This document shows, piece by piece, positions 24,822 through 33,282 of a stretch of 64,000 nt of DNA. This stretch comes from an uncultured Dorea sp. (lineage in GTDB: Bacteria > Bacillota > Clostridia > Lachnospirales > Lachnospiraceae): assembly GCA_910584575.1 (NCBI GenBank), contig CAJUBG010000004.1, positions 29,058 through 93,057 on the forward strand, given 5' to 3'. A model generated the notes under the pieces. The model was not told the DNA's origin, made no database searches, and worked only from the letters and a program-made list of their open reading frames with translations. Made by a program: the position numbers and the translations under genes. The first letter of the stretch is position 1, and every line of letters starts with the position of its first letter.

Positions 24822-25703
24822 CCGCTTCTCAAAATTCCCGATTACCGTGGAGCCTTCCGTCAGAATCATAAATGCATTGGGGTCAATGCTATGTACAATG
24901 TGTTTGATCTGGTTCACTTCGTATTTTGACACCATAACGAACAGGATATAAGACCGCATCTGCGTGTAGGCTCCCTCTCCGTCCCAGGTGGTGACGCCAC
25001 GCCCCGTCTGGTCCATAATCGCCTTGGATATCCCCAGTTTCTTGGTAAATATCATCACACTCGTATTGATATTCTGGATATGCACCTTGTCAACCGTCAG
25101 AGCAAATACGGTTGCATAGATTAAGGAGTACACCACAATCTCAATATCGAACATAAAGAGACAGATTCCGTATACCACCAGATTCAACAGGATATTGACC
25201 TGTCCCACGCTGATATTCCGGTATTTCTTCGCACAGCACACACCGATAATGTCCGGACCGCCTGCGGTTCCCCGTCCGCGCAGAATCATTCCGCTTCCGG
25301 CGCCTGCAATGATTCCGCCGATGATACAGGCTGTCAGATAGTCCTCGATAATCGGCGACATCGGCACAGGAACCAACACCAGGAAGATACTGATAACCGT
25401 TGTGCCGAACAGGGACTTCATCAAAAATCCCTTCCCCATCACCCGAAATCCCATGATAAACAAGGGTACGTTTAAAATATAGTAGATGGCGCCCGCGATA
25501 TCCATCCCCGGCGGCATCTGCACGTGAAGCACGCTCACGAGAAATGTACGTATTAACTGCGCAATTCCCATGAACCCTCCGTTATACAGGTCAAGCGGCG
25601 TTATCAGCATATTCAGGCCGATTGCATAAGTCAGGCATCCGATAACAATATATGCATTCTGCGTCAGACTTTCCTTCTTCTTACTATTCAATTTTTCCAA
25701 CAT
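24816..25703 (-). CDS. YitT-family membrane protein
   Basis: The 295-residue protein has five to six hydrophobic helices followed by a C-terminal soluble DUF2179 domain of about 80 residues. The block GAGSGMILRGRGTAGGPDIIG is characteristic of YitT proteins, and the soluble part includes GRGVTTWDGEGAYTQ, the usual DUF2179 core. The family is common in Firmicutes; some members affect biofilm or stress responses, but there is no agreed transport function. A second, shorter relative lies at 53790. Confidence 0.85.
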   Translation of the reverse strand: MLEKLNSKKKESLTQNAYIVIGCLTYAIGLNMLITPLDLYNGGFMGIAQLIRTFLVSVLHVQMPPGMDIAGAIYYILNVPLFIMGFRVMGKGFLMKSLFGTTVISIFLVLVPVPMSPIIEDYLTACIIGGIIAGAGSGMILRGRGTAGGPDIIGVCCAKKYRNISVGQVNILLNLVVYGICLFMFDIEIVVYSLIYATVFALTVDKVHIQNINTSVMIFTKKLGISKAIMDQTGRGVTTWDGEGAYTQMRSYILFVMVSKYEVNQIKHIVHSIDPNAFMILTEGSTVIGNFEKRL

Positions 25704-25838
25704 GATACCTTTGTCCCTCTCTTTTCTTTTGCATCCCCGAAAATTGTTGATATGGATGGCCTTACATCCTTCTTTTCTCGTTCATTCTAGCATCCATCAA
25801 GAAATTTTACAACTGTATTTCATGGATAAAACAAATAC

Positions 25839-26633
25839 TTAAACCTCCACCCGAAACTGCAGCTCTGTGATATGCTCGTCCACTCTCTCAGACACATGGA
25901 TATCCACCCAAAGAAGCTCATACACATCGCTCGCCATCCGGTAGCCCTTCTCCTTAGCATAGTCAAGAAGCTTCGGCAGAAAATAATAATTCTGCCCGCA
26001 GTCTCCCCGATAGCTGAGGGTCACATAATCCCCTCCCTGTATCACCGAATCCCCCTCATCATCAATCATGAAAACCCCTGAATATTCCCTGCATTGACCA
26101 TTCATTGCGCTCTCTTTGCGTATAACCGAGCCAATCCGGTTGCTTCCTATAACATATAGTGTCTCTGGATTCTTATTTAATAGCTGCTTAATCAGCACAT
26201 CCATCTCCTCGTCCTGCCGGTAGCCTTCATTAATATAATGGCAGCGCCGATCCTTCAAATGCCGCAGCCTTACCTCCCCCATTACCTGTTCGCCGCACTC
26301 TGAGAGCATACGGACGCGTTCCTCCACATTCTTCTTAAGAAGCCTTAACTTCTCCTGCTTTTCCTGAATCATACGCAACTCCTCCTCCAGAAGGGTTCTG
26401 GTGGTGCTTACGGTGTGTTCCTTGAGATAGACGCCAATCTGCTCCATGGAAAAGCCCAGTTCCCTAAGCTCTCTTATAACGTTCAGTCGCCAGATATCCT
26501 CTGTACGGTAAAGACGGTATTGATTCTCTCCCCGCTTGGGGCTTAAAATACCGATTTTCTCATAATACCTGAGGGAGTCTGTACCGATATGGTACATTTT
26601 TGAAATCTCCCCTATTTTAAAATATTTACTCAT
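25839..26633 (-). CDS. MerR-family regulator with GyrI-like effector domain
   Basis: Residues 1 to about 75 form a MerR helix-turn-helix (FKIGEISKMYHIGTDSLRYYEKIGIL). A dimerisation coiled coil runs to about 120, and the rest resembles the GyrI/BmrR ligand-binding fold. Such regulators bind lipophilic cations and twist a 19-bp-spaced promoter into activity. It is divergent from a MATE exporter gene, and the operator at 26668-26688 between them is of exactly that type. The pair is most likely a drug-induced efflux switch. Confidence 0.85.
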   Translation of the reverse strand: MSKYFKIGEISKMYHIGTDSLRYYEKIGILSPKRGENQYRLYRTEDIWRLNVIRELRELGFSMEQIGVYLKEHTVSTTRTLLEEELRMIQEKQEKLRLLKKNVEERVRMLSECGEQVMGEVRLRHLKDRRCHYINEGYRQDEEMDVLIKQLLNKNPETLYVIGSNRIGSVIRKESAMNGQCREYSGVFMIDDEGDSVIQGGDYVTLSYRGDCGQNYYFLPKLLDYAKEKGYRMASDVYELLWVDIHVSERVDEHITELQFRVEV

Positions 26634-26664
26634 ATTCTACCCACACAAATTTTTAATATTTTTC

Positions 26665-26695
26665 TTGACCTTAGTATTATACTAAGGTTTAGAAT
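26665..26695 (+). promoter_or_regulatory. MerR-type operator-promoter driving the MATE gene
   Basis: TTGACC (26665-26670) and TAGAAT (26690-26695) are separated by 19 bases, too long for normal polymerase binding. A perfect inverted repeat with 10-bp arms (ACCTTAGTAT around one central base) spans 26668-26688. This is the classic MerR arrangement. The MATE start follows about 37 bases later with AGGAGG. Confidence 0.85.
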
Positions 26696-26732
26696 ATAAA
26701 GCAATGATTTACATTTTACAGGAGGTTTCATC

Positions 26733-28073
26733 ATGAAATTAGAAGGAAAGTCCTTGAAGCATGATTTCTTTCGCTTTATTATCCCATCGCTCATAGCCCA
26801 GTGGGTCTATGCCCTCTATACAATGATTGACGGGCTCTTTGTCGCCAGAGGCGTATCAGAGCTTGCGCTGTCCGGCGTCAATATCGCCATGCCCTTTGTA
26901 ACCCTCTTATTCTCCGTGGCCCTGATGTTTGCCGTGGGCTCCTCCACCGTCATTGCAATCCTCCTTGGAGAAAAACAAGAGCAGAAGGCAAACCAGGTAT
27001 TTACCCAGAACCTCCTTACCACAATCCTTGTGTCCATACTGATTACTGCCGCCGTCCTCTGGAAATCCGAAGAAATCGCCTCCTTCCTCGGCGCGACAGA
27101 GCTGACTGCCGGATACGTAAAGACCTACATCACCACCATTGCCTGCTTCAGCGTCTTTTTCATCTGCTCATACTCCCTGGAGGTGCTGATTAAGACAGAC
27201 GGGTATCCCATGAAGGCCACCGTCATCGTCACAGCCGGCGCTGTTTTAAACTGTATCCTGGACTATCTCTTTGTAATCGTCCTCCACAAGGGTGTCTGGG
27301 GCGCGGCATTTGCAACAGGGTTATCCCAGTTGATTGTGGTGCTTCTGTATCTGACACATTTTTGCAGTAAAAAGACGCATATGAAGCTTAGACGGTTTTC
27401 CCCGTCCCTGTCCCTTACCTGGCGTACCGTAAAGATTGGGCTGTCCTCCGGAATCACAGAATTTTCCGCAGGAATCGTCATCTTCCTGTTCAACCATGCG
27501 ATTCTGACGTACCTGAACGAAGAATTTATCGTCAGTTATACCATCGTCACCTATGTAAGCACCATTATCGTCATGTCCATGGCCGGCATTGCCCAGGGGA
27601 TACAGCCGTTAGTCAGCTACTACTACGGCAGACGGCTTCCAAAGAAGTACCGCTTGCTTCTCAAATATGCTCTCTGCTTCGGCGCTGTATTTTCCATTGC
27701 CGCGTTTATGATATCCAGACTGATTGCGTCTCCCTTAGTCAGCCTGTTTATCTCTCCTGAGCTTTCAGAATTGCGCAGGGAATCCGTGAGAGTTTTTTAT
27801 ACCTTCTCTTACTCCTTTCTGCTCTGCGGCGTCAACATTATCATAGGGGGGTTCTTTACGGCAATCGAGTATCCTAAGTCTGCCATGGCGATTTCCCTGG
27901 GGAGGGGCTTCATCTTTGTGGCCTTAAGCCTCAAGCTTTTGACGGCTCTGCTCGGCGGAAACGGAATCTGGTGGGCGTCTGCGCTGGCAGAAGGATTGTG
28001 CCTATTGCTTACGCTCATGCTATTCCTGCACTATAAACGCAGATGCCGACATAATTTGCACGAATCGCCTTGA
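26733..28073 (+). CDS. MATE-family multidrug exporter
   Basis: The 446-residue protein has 12 hydrophobic helices in two related halves. FFRFIIPSLIAQWVYALYTMIDGLFVARG at its start follows the MepA-like branch. The family exports cationic drugs and dyes using a sodium or proton gradient. AGGAGGT precedes the ATG. Regulation by the adjacent MerR protein through the 19-bp-spacer promoter is clear from the sequence. Its TGA stop overlaps the -35 box of the riboswitch promoter that serves the next gene. Confidence 0.85.
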   Translation: MKLEGKSLKHDFFRFIIPSLIAQWVYALYTMIDGLFVARGVSELALSGVNIAMPFVTLLFSVALMFAVGSSTVIAILLGEKQEQKANQVFTQNLLTTILVSILITAAVLWKSEEIASFLGATELTAGYVKTYITTIACFSVFFICSYSLEVLIKTDGYPMKATVIVTAGAVLNCILDYLFVIVLHKGVWGAAFATGLSQLIVVLLYLTHFCSKKTHMKLRRFSPSLSLTWRTVKIGLSSGITEFSAGIVIFLFNHAILTYLNEEFIVSYTIVTYVSTIIVMSMAGIAQGIQPLVSYYYGRRLPKKYRLLLKYALCFGAVFSIAAFMISRLIASPLVSLFISPELSELRRESVRVFYTFSYSFLLCGVNIIIGGFFTAIEYPKSAMAISLGRGFIFVALSLKLLTALLGGNGIWWASALAEGLCLLLTLMLFLHYKRRCRHNLHESP

Positions 28074-28098
28074 CGAAAGCTTTCTGTCATTCTATAAT
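28070..28098 (+). promoter_or_regulatory. Consensus promoter upstream of purine riboswitch
   Basis: TTGACG (28070-28075), a 17-base spacer and TATAAT (28093-28098) form a near-consensus promoter overlapping the stop of the MATE gene. Transcription should start near 28105, just before the aptamer. Confidence 0.75.
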
Positions 28099-28111
28099 GG
28101 AGGACAGTGAA

Positions 28112-28176
28112 AACTTGTATAAGTTCATGATTGGATGAGCGTGTCTACCAACTGCCGTAACAGTTGACTACAAGTT
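28112..28176 (+). ncRNA. Purine riboswitch aptamer, guanine type
   Basis: P1 is 28112-28119 with 28169-28176. P2 is TTCAT/ATGAG with loop GATTGG. J2/3 is GTGTCTACC. P3 is AACTG/CAGTT with loop CCGTAA, which can kiss loop 2 as in known purine riboswitches. The ligand-reading pyrimidine in J3/1 (GACTA) is C at 28168, which in the family selects guanine or hypoxanthine; adenine sensors have U. One J2/3 base differs from the xpt example (G for the flipped-out U48). Confidence 0.85.
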
Positions 28177-28217
28177 CTGGGATAAGGAACTTATAGTTGT
28201 ATTGTTATGGCTTTTTT
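28154..28217 (+). terminator. Riboswitch terminator overlapping the aptamer
   Basis: Bases 28154-28177 (from loop 3 through the 3' strand of P1) pair with 28187-28211, including eight contiguous pairs GCCGUAAC/GUUAUGGC with one G-U, followed by six U. The 5' arm needs the same bases as P3 and P1, so terminator and ligand-bound aptamer exclude each other. Ligand binding would then favour read-through. Confidence 0.7.
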
Positions 28218-28234
28218 AGAAAGGGGAATAGAAT

Positions 28235-29605
28235 ATGAATTATGACGTAATTATCGTAGGCGCAGGTCCCGGCGGCATCTTCTCGGCATACGAGTTAATG
28301 CAGAAGAACAGCCAACTGAAAATCGCTGTCTTTGAGGCCGGCGTCCCGCTAAAGGACAGGCATTGCCCCATCGACGGCAAGAAAATAAAGTCCTGCATCA
28401 AATGTAAAACCTGCGCCATTATGAACGGCTTTGGCGGCGCAGGTGCATTTTCAGACGGAAAATACAATATCACCAACGATTTCGGCGGAACCCTCTATGA
28501 ATATATCGGCAAAGAGCAGGCTCTTGAGCTGATGCGCTACGTGGACGACATCAACGTAAGCCACGGCGGTGAAAAGACGCGAATGTACTCCACAGCGGGA
28601 ACTCAGTTTAAGAAGGTTTGTCTCCAGAACAAGCTGAAGCTATTGGATGCCTCTGTCCGCCATCTGGGGACAGACATCAACTATATCGTGCTTGAGCAGC
28701 TATACAACGAACTGAAGGACAAAGTAGATTTTCATTTCCATACTGCAATAGACAGCCTGGAATGTTTAGACGACGGTTACCGCGTCCATTACAAGGGGCA
28801 ATCTGCCGACTGCAAAAAATGTATTGTCTCAGTAGGCAGAAGCGGAAGCAAGTGGATGGAGACTATCTGCAAAGACCTTGACATTCCTACCAAGTCCAAC
28901 CGTGTGGATATCGGCGTCCGTGTAGAGCTTCCGGCGGTTATCTTCTCCCATCTGACCGATGAACTCTATGAGAGTAAGATTGTGTACCGCACCGAGAAGT
29001 TCGAGGACAATGTCCGAACCTTCTGCATGAATCCCTACGGCATTGTGGTAAATGAGAATACCAACGGTATTGTCACCGTAAACGGCCACAGCTATGAGGG
29101 TACAGAGCACCAGACGGAGAACACTAATTTCGCGCTTCTGGTAGCCAAGCATTTCTCCGAGCCTTTCAAGGACAGCAACGGTTACGGCGAGAGCATCGCC
29201 AGGCTCTCCAACATGCTTGGCGGCGGCGTTATTGTCCAGAGGTTCGGCGACCTGGTAAGAGGAAGGCGAAGCACGGCGGGGCGAATCCGCGAAGGATTAG
29301 TGACGCCTACCCTTGCCGCCACGCCGGGCGACTTAAGCCTGGTACTGCCGAAACGGATTCTGGATGGTATCATGGAGATGATTTATGCTTTAGACAAGAT
29401 TGCGCCCGGTACTGCCAACGACGATACTCTGCTCTACGGCGTGGAGGTTAAATTCTACAACATGGAGGTAGAGCTTGACGAGAATCTGGAAAGCAAGCAC
29501 CACGGGCTTTACATGATCGGTGACGGAAGCGGGGTTACCCACTCCCTTTCCCATGCCTCGGCAAGCGGGGTGTATGTGGCGCGTCACATTGTAGAAAATA
29601 TGTAA
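28235..29605 (+). CDS. FAD-dependent dehydrogenase (COG2509 type)
   Basis: The 456-residue flavoprotein starts with a dinucleotide loop VIIVGAGPGGIFSAYEL and an acidic end to the second strand (FEAG). CPIDGKKIKSCIKCKTC is a four-cysteine block seen in this uncharacterised family, and NGFGGAGAFSDGKYN follows. GLYMIGDGSGVTHSLSHASASG near the C-terminus closes the FAD site. The reaction is unknown; a role in purine or redox metabolism is suggested only by the purine riboswitch directly upstream. AAAGGGG precedes the ATG. Confidence 0.8.
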   Translation: MNYDVIIVGAGPGGIFSAYELMQKNSQLKIAVFEAGVPLKDRHCPIDGKKIKSCIKCKTCAIMNGFGGAGAFSDGKYNITNDFGGTLYEYIGKEQALELMRYVDDINVSHGGEKTRMYSTAGTQFKKVCLQNKLKLLDASVRHLGTDINYIVLEQLYNELKDKVDFHFHTAIDSLECLDDGYRVHYKGQSADCKKCIVSVGRSGSKWMETICKDLDIPTKSNRVDIGVRVELPAVIFSHLTDELYESKIVYRTEKFEDNVRTFCMNPYGIVVNENTNGIVTVNGHSYEGTEHQTENTNFALLVAKHFSEPFKDSNGYGESIARLSNMLGGGVIVQRFGDLVRGRRSTAGRIREGLVTPTLAATPGDLSLVLPKRILDGIMEMIYALDKIAPGTANDDTLLYGVEVKFYNMEVELDENLESKHHGLYMIGDGSGVTHSLSHASASGVYVARHIVENM

Positions 29606-29610
29606 ATTCC

Positions 29611-29653
29611 CAAGGCTGCCGCAGCTTTAGAGAGACGGGCTGCGGCGGCCTTG
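29611..29653. terminator. Bidirectional terminator between convergent genes
   Basis: A 15-base arm (29611-29625) pairs with 29639-29653 with one mismatch, a strong GC-rich stem between the dehydrogenase and modC ends. The flanking T-rich tract is weak. Confidence 0.55.
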
Positions 29654-29665
29654 TCATATCATTTT

Positions 29666-30715
29666 CTATTTCAAAAACAGGAGCCTTTCTTCTGGGAACA
29701 TAAGATAATCCGGCATCCCTCTTTCGTCCAACTCCGTCCACTTATCTCTGTGTACAGACCAACAGACAGACTCTCCCGTCCCATGCTCTGGGCGCAGATG
29801 ATAGTGCCTCTCAAAATGTAACTCCGTTATACTTTTCTCCTGCACCTTCATACAATTTTTCTGGCCTTCTCCCCACACCGGAACCAACTCGTAAGCGTGA
29901 AGCCCAACATATGCCGTATCCTTTGGAATCCTCCTGTCCGTATGCAGAACAATGCCGAAATCCACCGCCTCCAGTTGATACGGACTTATAAGCTTCGCTT
30001 TTGAGATATTCTCACATCCGGTCAGCCTTGCCGCCTCCAGCTTCACGGGATTGTCAAAAATCTCCTCACACTTTCCGAATACCGCCGTTCTTCCCCTCTC
30101 CATCACAAGCAGCTCGTCGCTGAAGCGATAGATTTCGTCCCTGTCATGGGAAACCATAATCACCGTTCCCTCATATCCTCTCAGCATCTCCAACAATTCC
30201 TGCTGTAATCTTTCGCGAAGGAGTAAATCCAGCGCCCCGTATGGCTCGTCCAGCAGAAGCACCTCCGGCTCATAAGCCATAATCCTGGCAAGGGCCGTCC
30301 TCTGCTGCTGTCCGCCGGAAAGCTCATGAGGCATTCTCTTTTCAAGCCCTGTAAGGCCAAACCGTTCCACCATCTCCCTTACCCGCCTCTGATTCTCCGC
30401 CTTCCTTCCCCTTAACCCCGCGGCAATGTTCTGCTCAACGGTCATCGTGGGAAATAAGGCATAATTCTGAAAAAGATAGCCCACCCTTCTTCGCTGAGGC
30501 CTGACATTGATTCCTTTTACCGAGTCAAACAATACCCTGTCCCCAATCCGGATTCTACCCTCCTTGGGAGTCTCAATGCCGGCAAGCATTTTCAGCGTCA
30601 TGCTTTTCCCGCAGCCGGAAGCCCCAAGGATTCCGATTCGTCCCGAACCGCTTTCCAGCCGAAGTTCTATGGAAAAATCTTCTAATTTCTTCTTAATATC
30701 TATGTATATTTCCAT
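29666..30715 (-). CDS. modC: Molybdate ABC transporter ATP-binding protein ModC
   Basis: The 349-residue ATPase has Walker A GASGCGKS, the signature LSGGQQQR, Walker B LLLDEPYGALD and a switch histidine in VSHDRDE. A C-terminal regulatory part of about 130 residues follows, in the position of the ModC MOP-like domain. It powers molybdate import with the ModB permease directly upstream and the ModA lipoprotein before that. It is the last gene of the molybdenum operon and meets the convergent dehydrogenase gene at a hairpin. Confidence 0.9.
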   Translation of the reverse strand: MEIYIDIKKKLEDFSIELRLESGSGRIGILGASGCGKSMTLKMLAGIETPKEGRIRIGDRVLFDSVKGINVRPQRRRVGYLFQNYALFPTMTVEQNIAAGLRGRKAENQRRVREMVERFGLTGLEKRMPHELSGGQQQRTALARIMAYEPEVLLLDEPYGALDLLLRERLQQELLEMLRGYEGTVIMVSHDRDEIYRFSDELLVMERGRTAVFGKCEEIFDNPVKLEAARLTGCENISKAKLISPYQLEAVDFGIVLHTDRRIPKDTAYVGLHAYELVPVWGEGQKNCMKVQEKSITELHFERHYHLRPEHGTGESVCWSVHRDKWTELDERGMPDYLMFPEERLLFLK

Positions 30716-30732
30716 TTTCTACTCCTAAAGAC

Positions 30733-31431
30733 CTACCAGCGTTTCAAATGCTTTGTCCCCTTTCCTGCCGCCAGATTCATCAGAAACAAGACAATAAATG
30801 CAATCGCCAGGACAACCGCCACCCACACTCCTGCTGTCAGATAGTCGCCGTCCTGAATCACCATGGCAATTTTCTGGGAAATCGTTCCCGTCTTTCCTGG
30901 AATATTTCCCGCCAACATTGAAGAAGCCCCGTATTCTCCCAGTGCGCGGGCAAACGTCAGTATCGTCCCCGACGCGATTCCCGGCCAGGCCGTAGGCACC
31001 GTCACCCTCCAAAAAATCTGAGCCTCAGACATGCCTAAGGTGCGCCCCGCATAAATCAGGTTCACATCCACCTGCTCGAAGGCTGCCCTGGCATTTCTAT
31101 ACATCAGGGGAAACGCAATCACAGACGCCGCAATGACACACCCAAGCCACGACTGCACCACCTTCACGTCAAAATTTTCATACAGAAAACCTCCAAGGGG
31201 ACGCCTTCTGCTGAATAACAGCAATAGAAAGAAGCCCGCAGCCGTAGGCGGAAGCACCAGGGGCAGCGTCAGTATTCCGTCTGCCAATGCTTTCCTCCCC
31301 GCTGGCAGCCTCATCACCCTTTCTGCCGCGAATAAGCCGAGGAAAAAACATACAACCGTGGCCGCTATGCCTGTTTTCAAGGAAATATAGAGAGGACTCC
31401 AATCCAGATTTCTTAAAATGTCAATTATCAT
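30733..31431 (-). CDS. modB: Molybdate ABC transporter permease ModB
   Basis: The 232-residue permease has six hydrophobic helices. LPLVLPPTAAGFFLLLL and the EAA-loop sequence AARTLGMSEAQIFWRVTVP-type block (here AGRTLGMSEAQIFWRVTVP) mark a ModB/CysT-type permease. It starts one base after the modA stop and is followed by modC 17 bases later. It carries molybdate across the cytoplasmic membrane. Confidence 0.9.
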   Translation of the reverse strand: MIIDILRNLDWSPLYISLKTGIAATVVCFFLGLFAAERVMRLPAGRKALADGILTLPLVLPPTAAGFFLLLLFSRRRPLGGFLYENFDVKVVQSWLGCVIAASVIAFPLMYRNARAAFEQVDVNLIYAGRTLGMSEAQIFWRVTVPTAWPGIASGTILTFARALGEYGASSMLAGNIPGKTGTISQKIAMVIQDGDYLTAGVWVAVVLAIAFIVLFLMNLAAGKGTKHLKRW

Positions 31432-32325
31432 CTATTCCACTTCCGTATCAAAATAATATGCTTCAAACACGGCCTTTGCCTTATCTGAGAGTATAAACTT
31501 CAGGAAATCATCAGCCGCAGCGTTCTGGGCCTCGTCTGCATCTTCATTTACCACCCTTGCAATGGGATAGAGCACATCGCCCGTCAGCCCATAGCTTACA
31601 GCCTCCAGTATCGTAAGTCTGTCCTCGTACCCATAGGTGTCTGAATAGTATGTAGTTCCCACTTCACATGAGCCCTCAATTACGGCGGACAAAACCTTGC
31701 TTACGTTGTCCTGCTCGCTAATCTCTACACCTCCAAGGGCATATGAGATCTCCTCCGTGGTAATAGCCGATACGTCTTCTACTTTATATAGAGTCCCAAG
31801 GTTCATCAACGCCTGTCTTGTATACTGGCCCGCAGGAACGCTTCCTCCTGCCAACGCAACACTCTCGGCATCCGGCAAAGAATCAATTCCTTTCACCCGT
31901 GTGCCGCTGTCCTTCCTTGTCACCACCACCAACTGGTTATTTACCGCATTAACCCGTGTCCCATTTCGGACAAGTCCCTCCCTCTCAAGCTCATCCATCT
32001 GCTTCTGGGCGGCGGAAAAGAAGATGTCACATTCATAGCCTTCTTTAATCTGGGTGAGAAGCGTTCCTGAGCTGTCGGTGTTGTAAGTAATCTTTACCTC
32101 TGGGTGCGACGTATGATATATCTCCCCAAGCTCAGTCATCACCCTGTTCAGGCTTGCGGCAATAAATACCTGTATCTCCGTTTCAGTGATTTTTTCCCTT
32201 TTTATCGTACTGTGTCTGTGTCCTGTACAGCCGGCCATGGCCGACAGTACGAGGATTACAAAAGCCGCCATCAGAATTCTTCTTTTCAACCTTCTTCCTC
32301 CCGCCATTAATAAACATTTCCGCAT
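31432..32325 (-). CDS. modA: Molybdate-binding lipoprotein ModA
   Basis: A basic start is followed by a hydrophobic stretch and the lipobox LSAMAGC, so the mature protein is lipid-anchored outside the cell. IQVFIAASLNRVMTELGEIY is the usual ModA ligand-loop start, and TYNTDSSGTLLTQIKEG and FFSAAQKQMDELE follow as in other ModA proteins. The frame begins at 32325, overlapping the MOSC-MogA stop; an ATG at 32307 forms a TAATG junction and is a good alternative. It captures molybdate for ModBC. Confidence 0.85.
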   Translation of the reverse strand: MRKCLLMAGGRRLKRRILMAAFVILVLSAMAGCTGHRHSTIKREKITETEIQVFIAASLNRVMTELGEIYHTSHPEVKITYNTDSSGTLLTQIKEGYECDIFFSAAQKQMDELEREGLVRNGTRVNAVNNQLVVVTRKDSGTRVKGIDSLPDAESVALAGGSVPAGQYTRQALMNLGTLYKVEDVSAITTEEISYALGGVEISEQDNVSKVLSAVIEGSCEVGTTYYSDTYGYEDRLTILEAVSYGLTGDVLYPIARVVNEDADEAQNAAADDFLKFILSDKAKAVFEAYYFDTEVE

Positions 32326-33245
32326 TCCCCTTCTGTTCCCCTCAGAATGCCAAGTCCATGGCCCAGTGACGGCAGAATATACTCTAACCCCTCCCGAACC
32401 GCTTTCGGGCTTCCCGGAAGGTTGACGATCAATGTTTTCTTCCGTATCCCCGATACCGCACGGCTTAACATTGCCCTCTTTGTGATTGTAAGCGAATGTA
32501 TACGAATTGCGTCCGCAATCCCCATTGCCATGCGTTCGCAGACTGCCTCCGTAGCCTCAGGCGTCACGTCACGCTCGGAAAATCCTGTCCCCCCTGTGGT
32601 AAAGATTACATTGACCTGCCGCCTGTCTGCCAGACGAATCAGCTCTTTTTTAAGCCTCTCCTCTCCGTCCGGAAGAAGAAGGGCTTCCACCACCTCATAT
32701 CCTGCCAGCCTTAACAGCTCGCAGGCCGCAGGCGTGCTTAAATCCTCCCGTTCTCCTGCATAACCCTTATCGCTCAGCGTTATGACGGCTGCGGTAAAAG
32801 GCTTCTTCACATCAAAAGGAAGCCTTGTGATTTCATCCCCTGGATGAATCTTGCCGCCTTTTACCACCCTGGCAAATACGCCCTCCCTCGGCATGATACA
32901 GTCTCCCATTGCCTGATGAATTGCGCAATGGCTGTGACATTCCTTGCCAATCTGGGTCAACTCCACCAAAGCCTCCCCAATCTGGAAGCAAGTACCTACC
33001 GGAATGTCTGAAAGAGCAAAGCCCTCCACCACCAGATTCTCTCCAAACGCGCCGTAATCCACCTTAGCACCCCTTGCCCTAAATTCTTCAATCTTCTCCA
33101 ACGCAAGAAGGCTTACCTGACGGTGCCAGACTCCTGCGTGCGCGTCTCCCTCGATTCCCCATCCCGCCCGAAGGACGGCAGCCAAAGCCTCTGTTTTCTG
33201 TGTTCCTTTTTTCTCACTTGTACATATGGCCACAATTCTTCCCAT
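32307..33245 (-). CDS. MOSC domain-MogA/MoaB fusion for molybdenum cofactor synthesis
   Basis: Residues 1 to about 145 form a MOSC domain (GIEGDAHAG, YGAFGENLV, IGKECHSHC with the conserved cysteine). Residues 150-312 form a MogA/MoaB domain (AVITLSDKGYAGEREDLS, FTTGGTGFSERDVTPEA, NLPGSPKAVREGLEYILP). MogA-type domains adenylylate molybdopterin before metal insertion; MOSC domains bind or sulfurate the cofactor. Having both in one chain suggests channelled handling of a sulfurated cofactor, which is an inference. It lies between moaA and modA. Confidence 0.85.
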   Translation of the reverse strand: MGRIVAICTSEKKGTQKTEALAAVLRAGWGIEGDAHAGVWHRQVSLLALEKIEEFRARGAKVDYGAFGENLVVEGFALSDIPVGTCFQIGEALVELTQIGKECHSHCAIHQAMGDCIMPREGVFARVVKGGKIHPGDEITRLPFDVKKPFTAAVITLSDKGYAGEREDLSTPAACELLRLAGYEVVEALLLPDGEERLKKELIRLADRRQVNVIFTTGGTGFSERDVTPEATEAVCERMAMGIADAIRIHSLTITKRAMLSRAVSGIRKKTLIVNLPGSPKAVREGLEYILPSLGHGLGILRGTEGECGNVY

Positions 33246-33282
33246 ATTCCCCTCAACCTCCCTGTCTATATTTCTTCACCTG

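Noticed and set aside
28105..28217. Riboswitch as the control element of the MATE gene
   Set aside because: It lies downstream of the MATE stop with its own promoter and terminator and leads into the FAD-dependent dehydrogenase gene.
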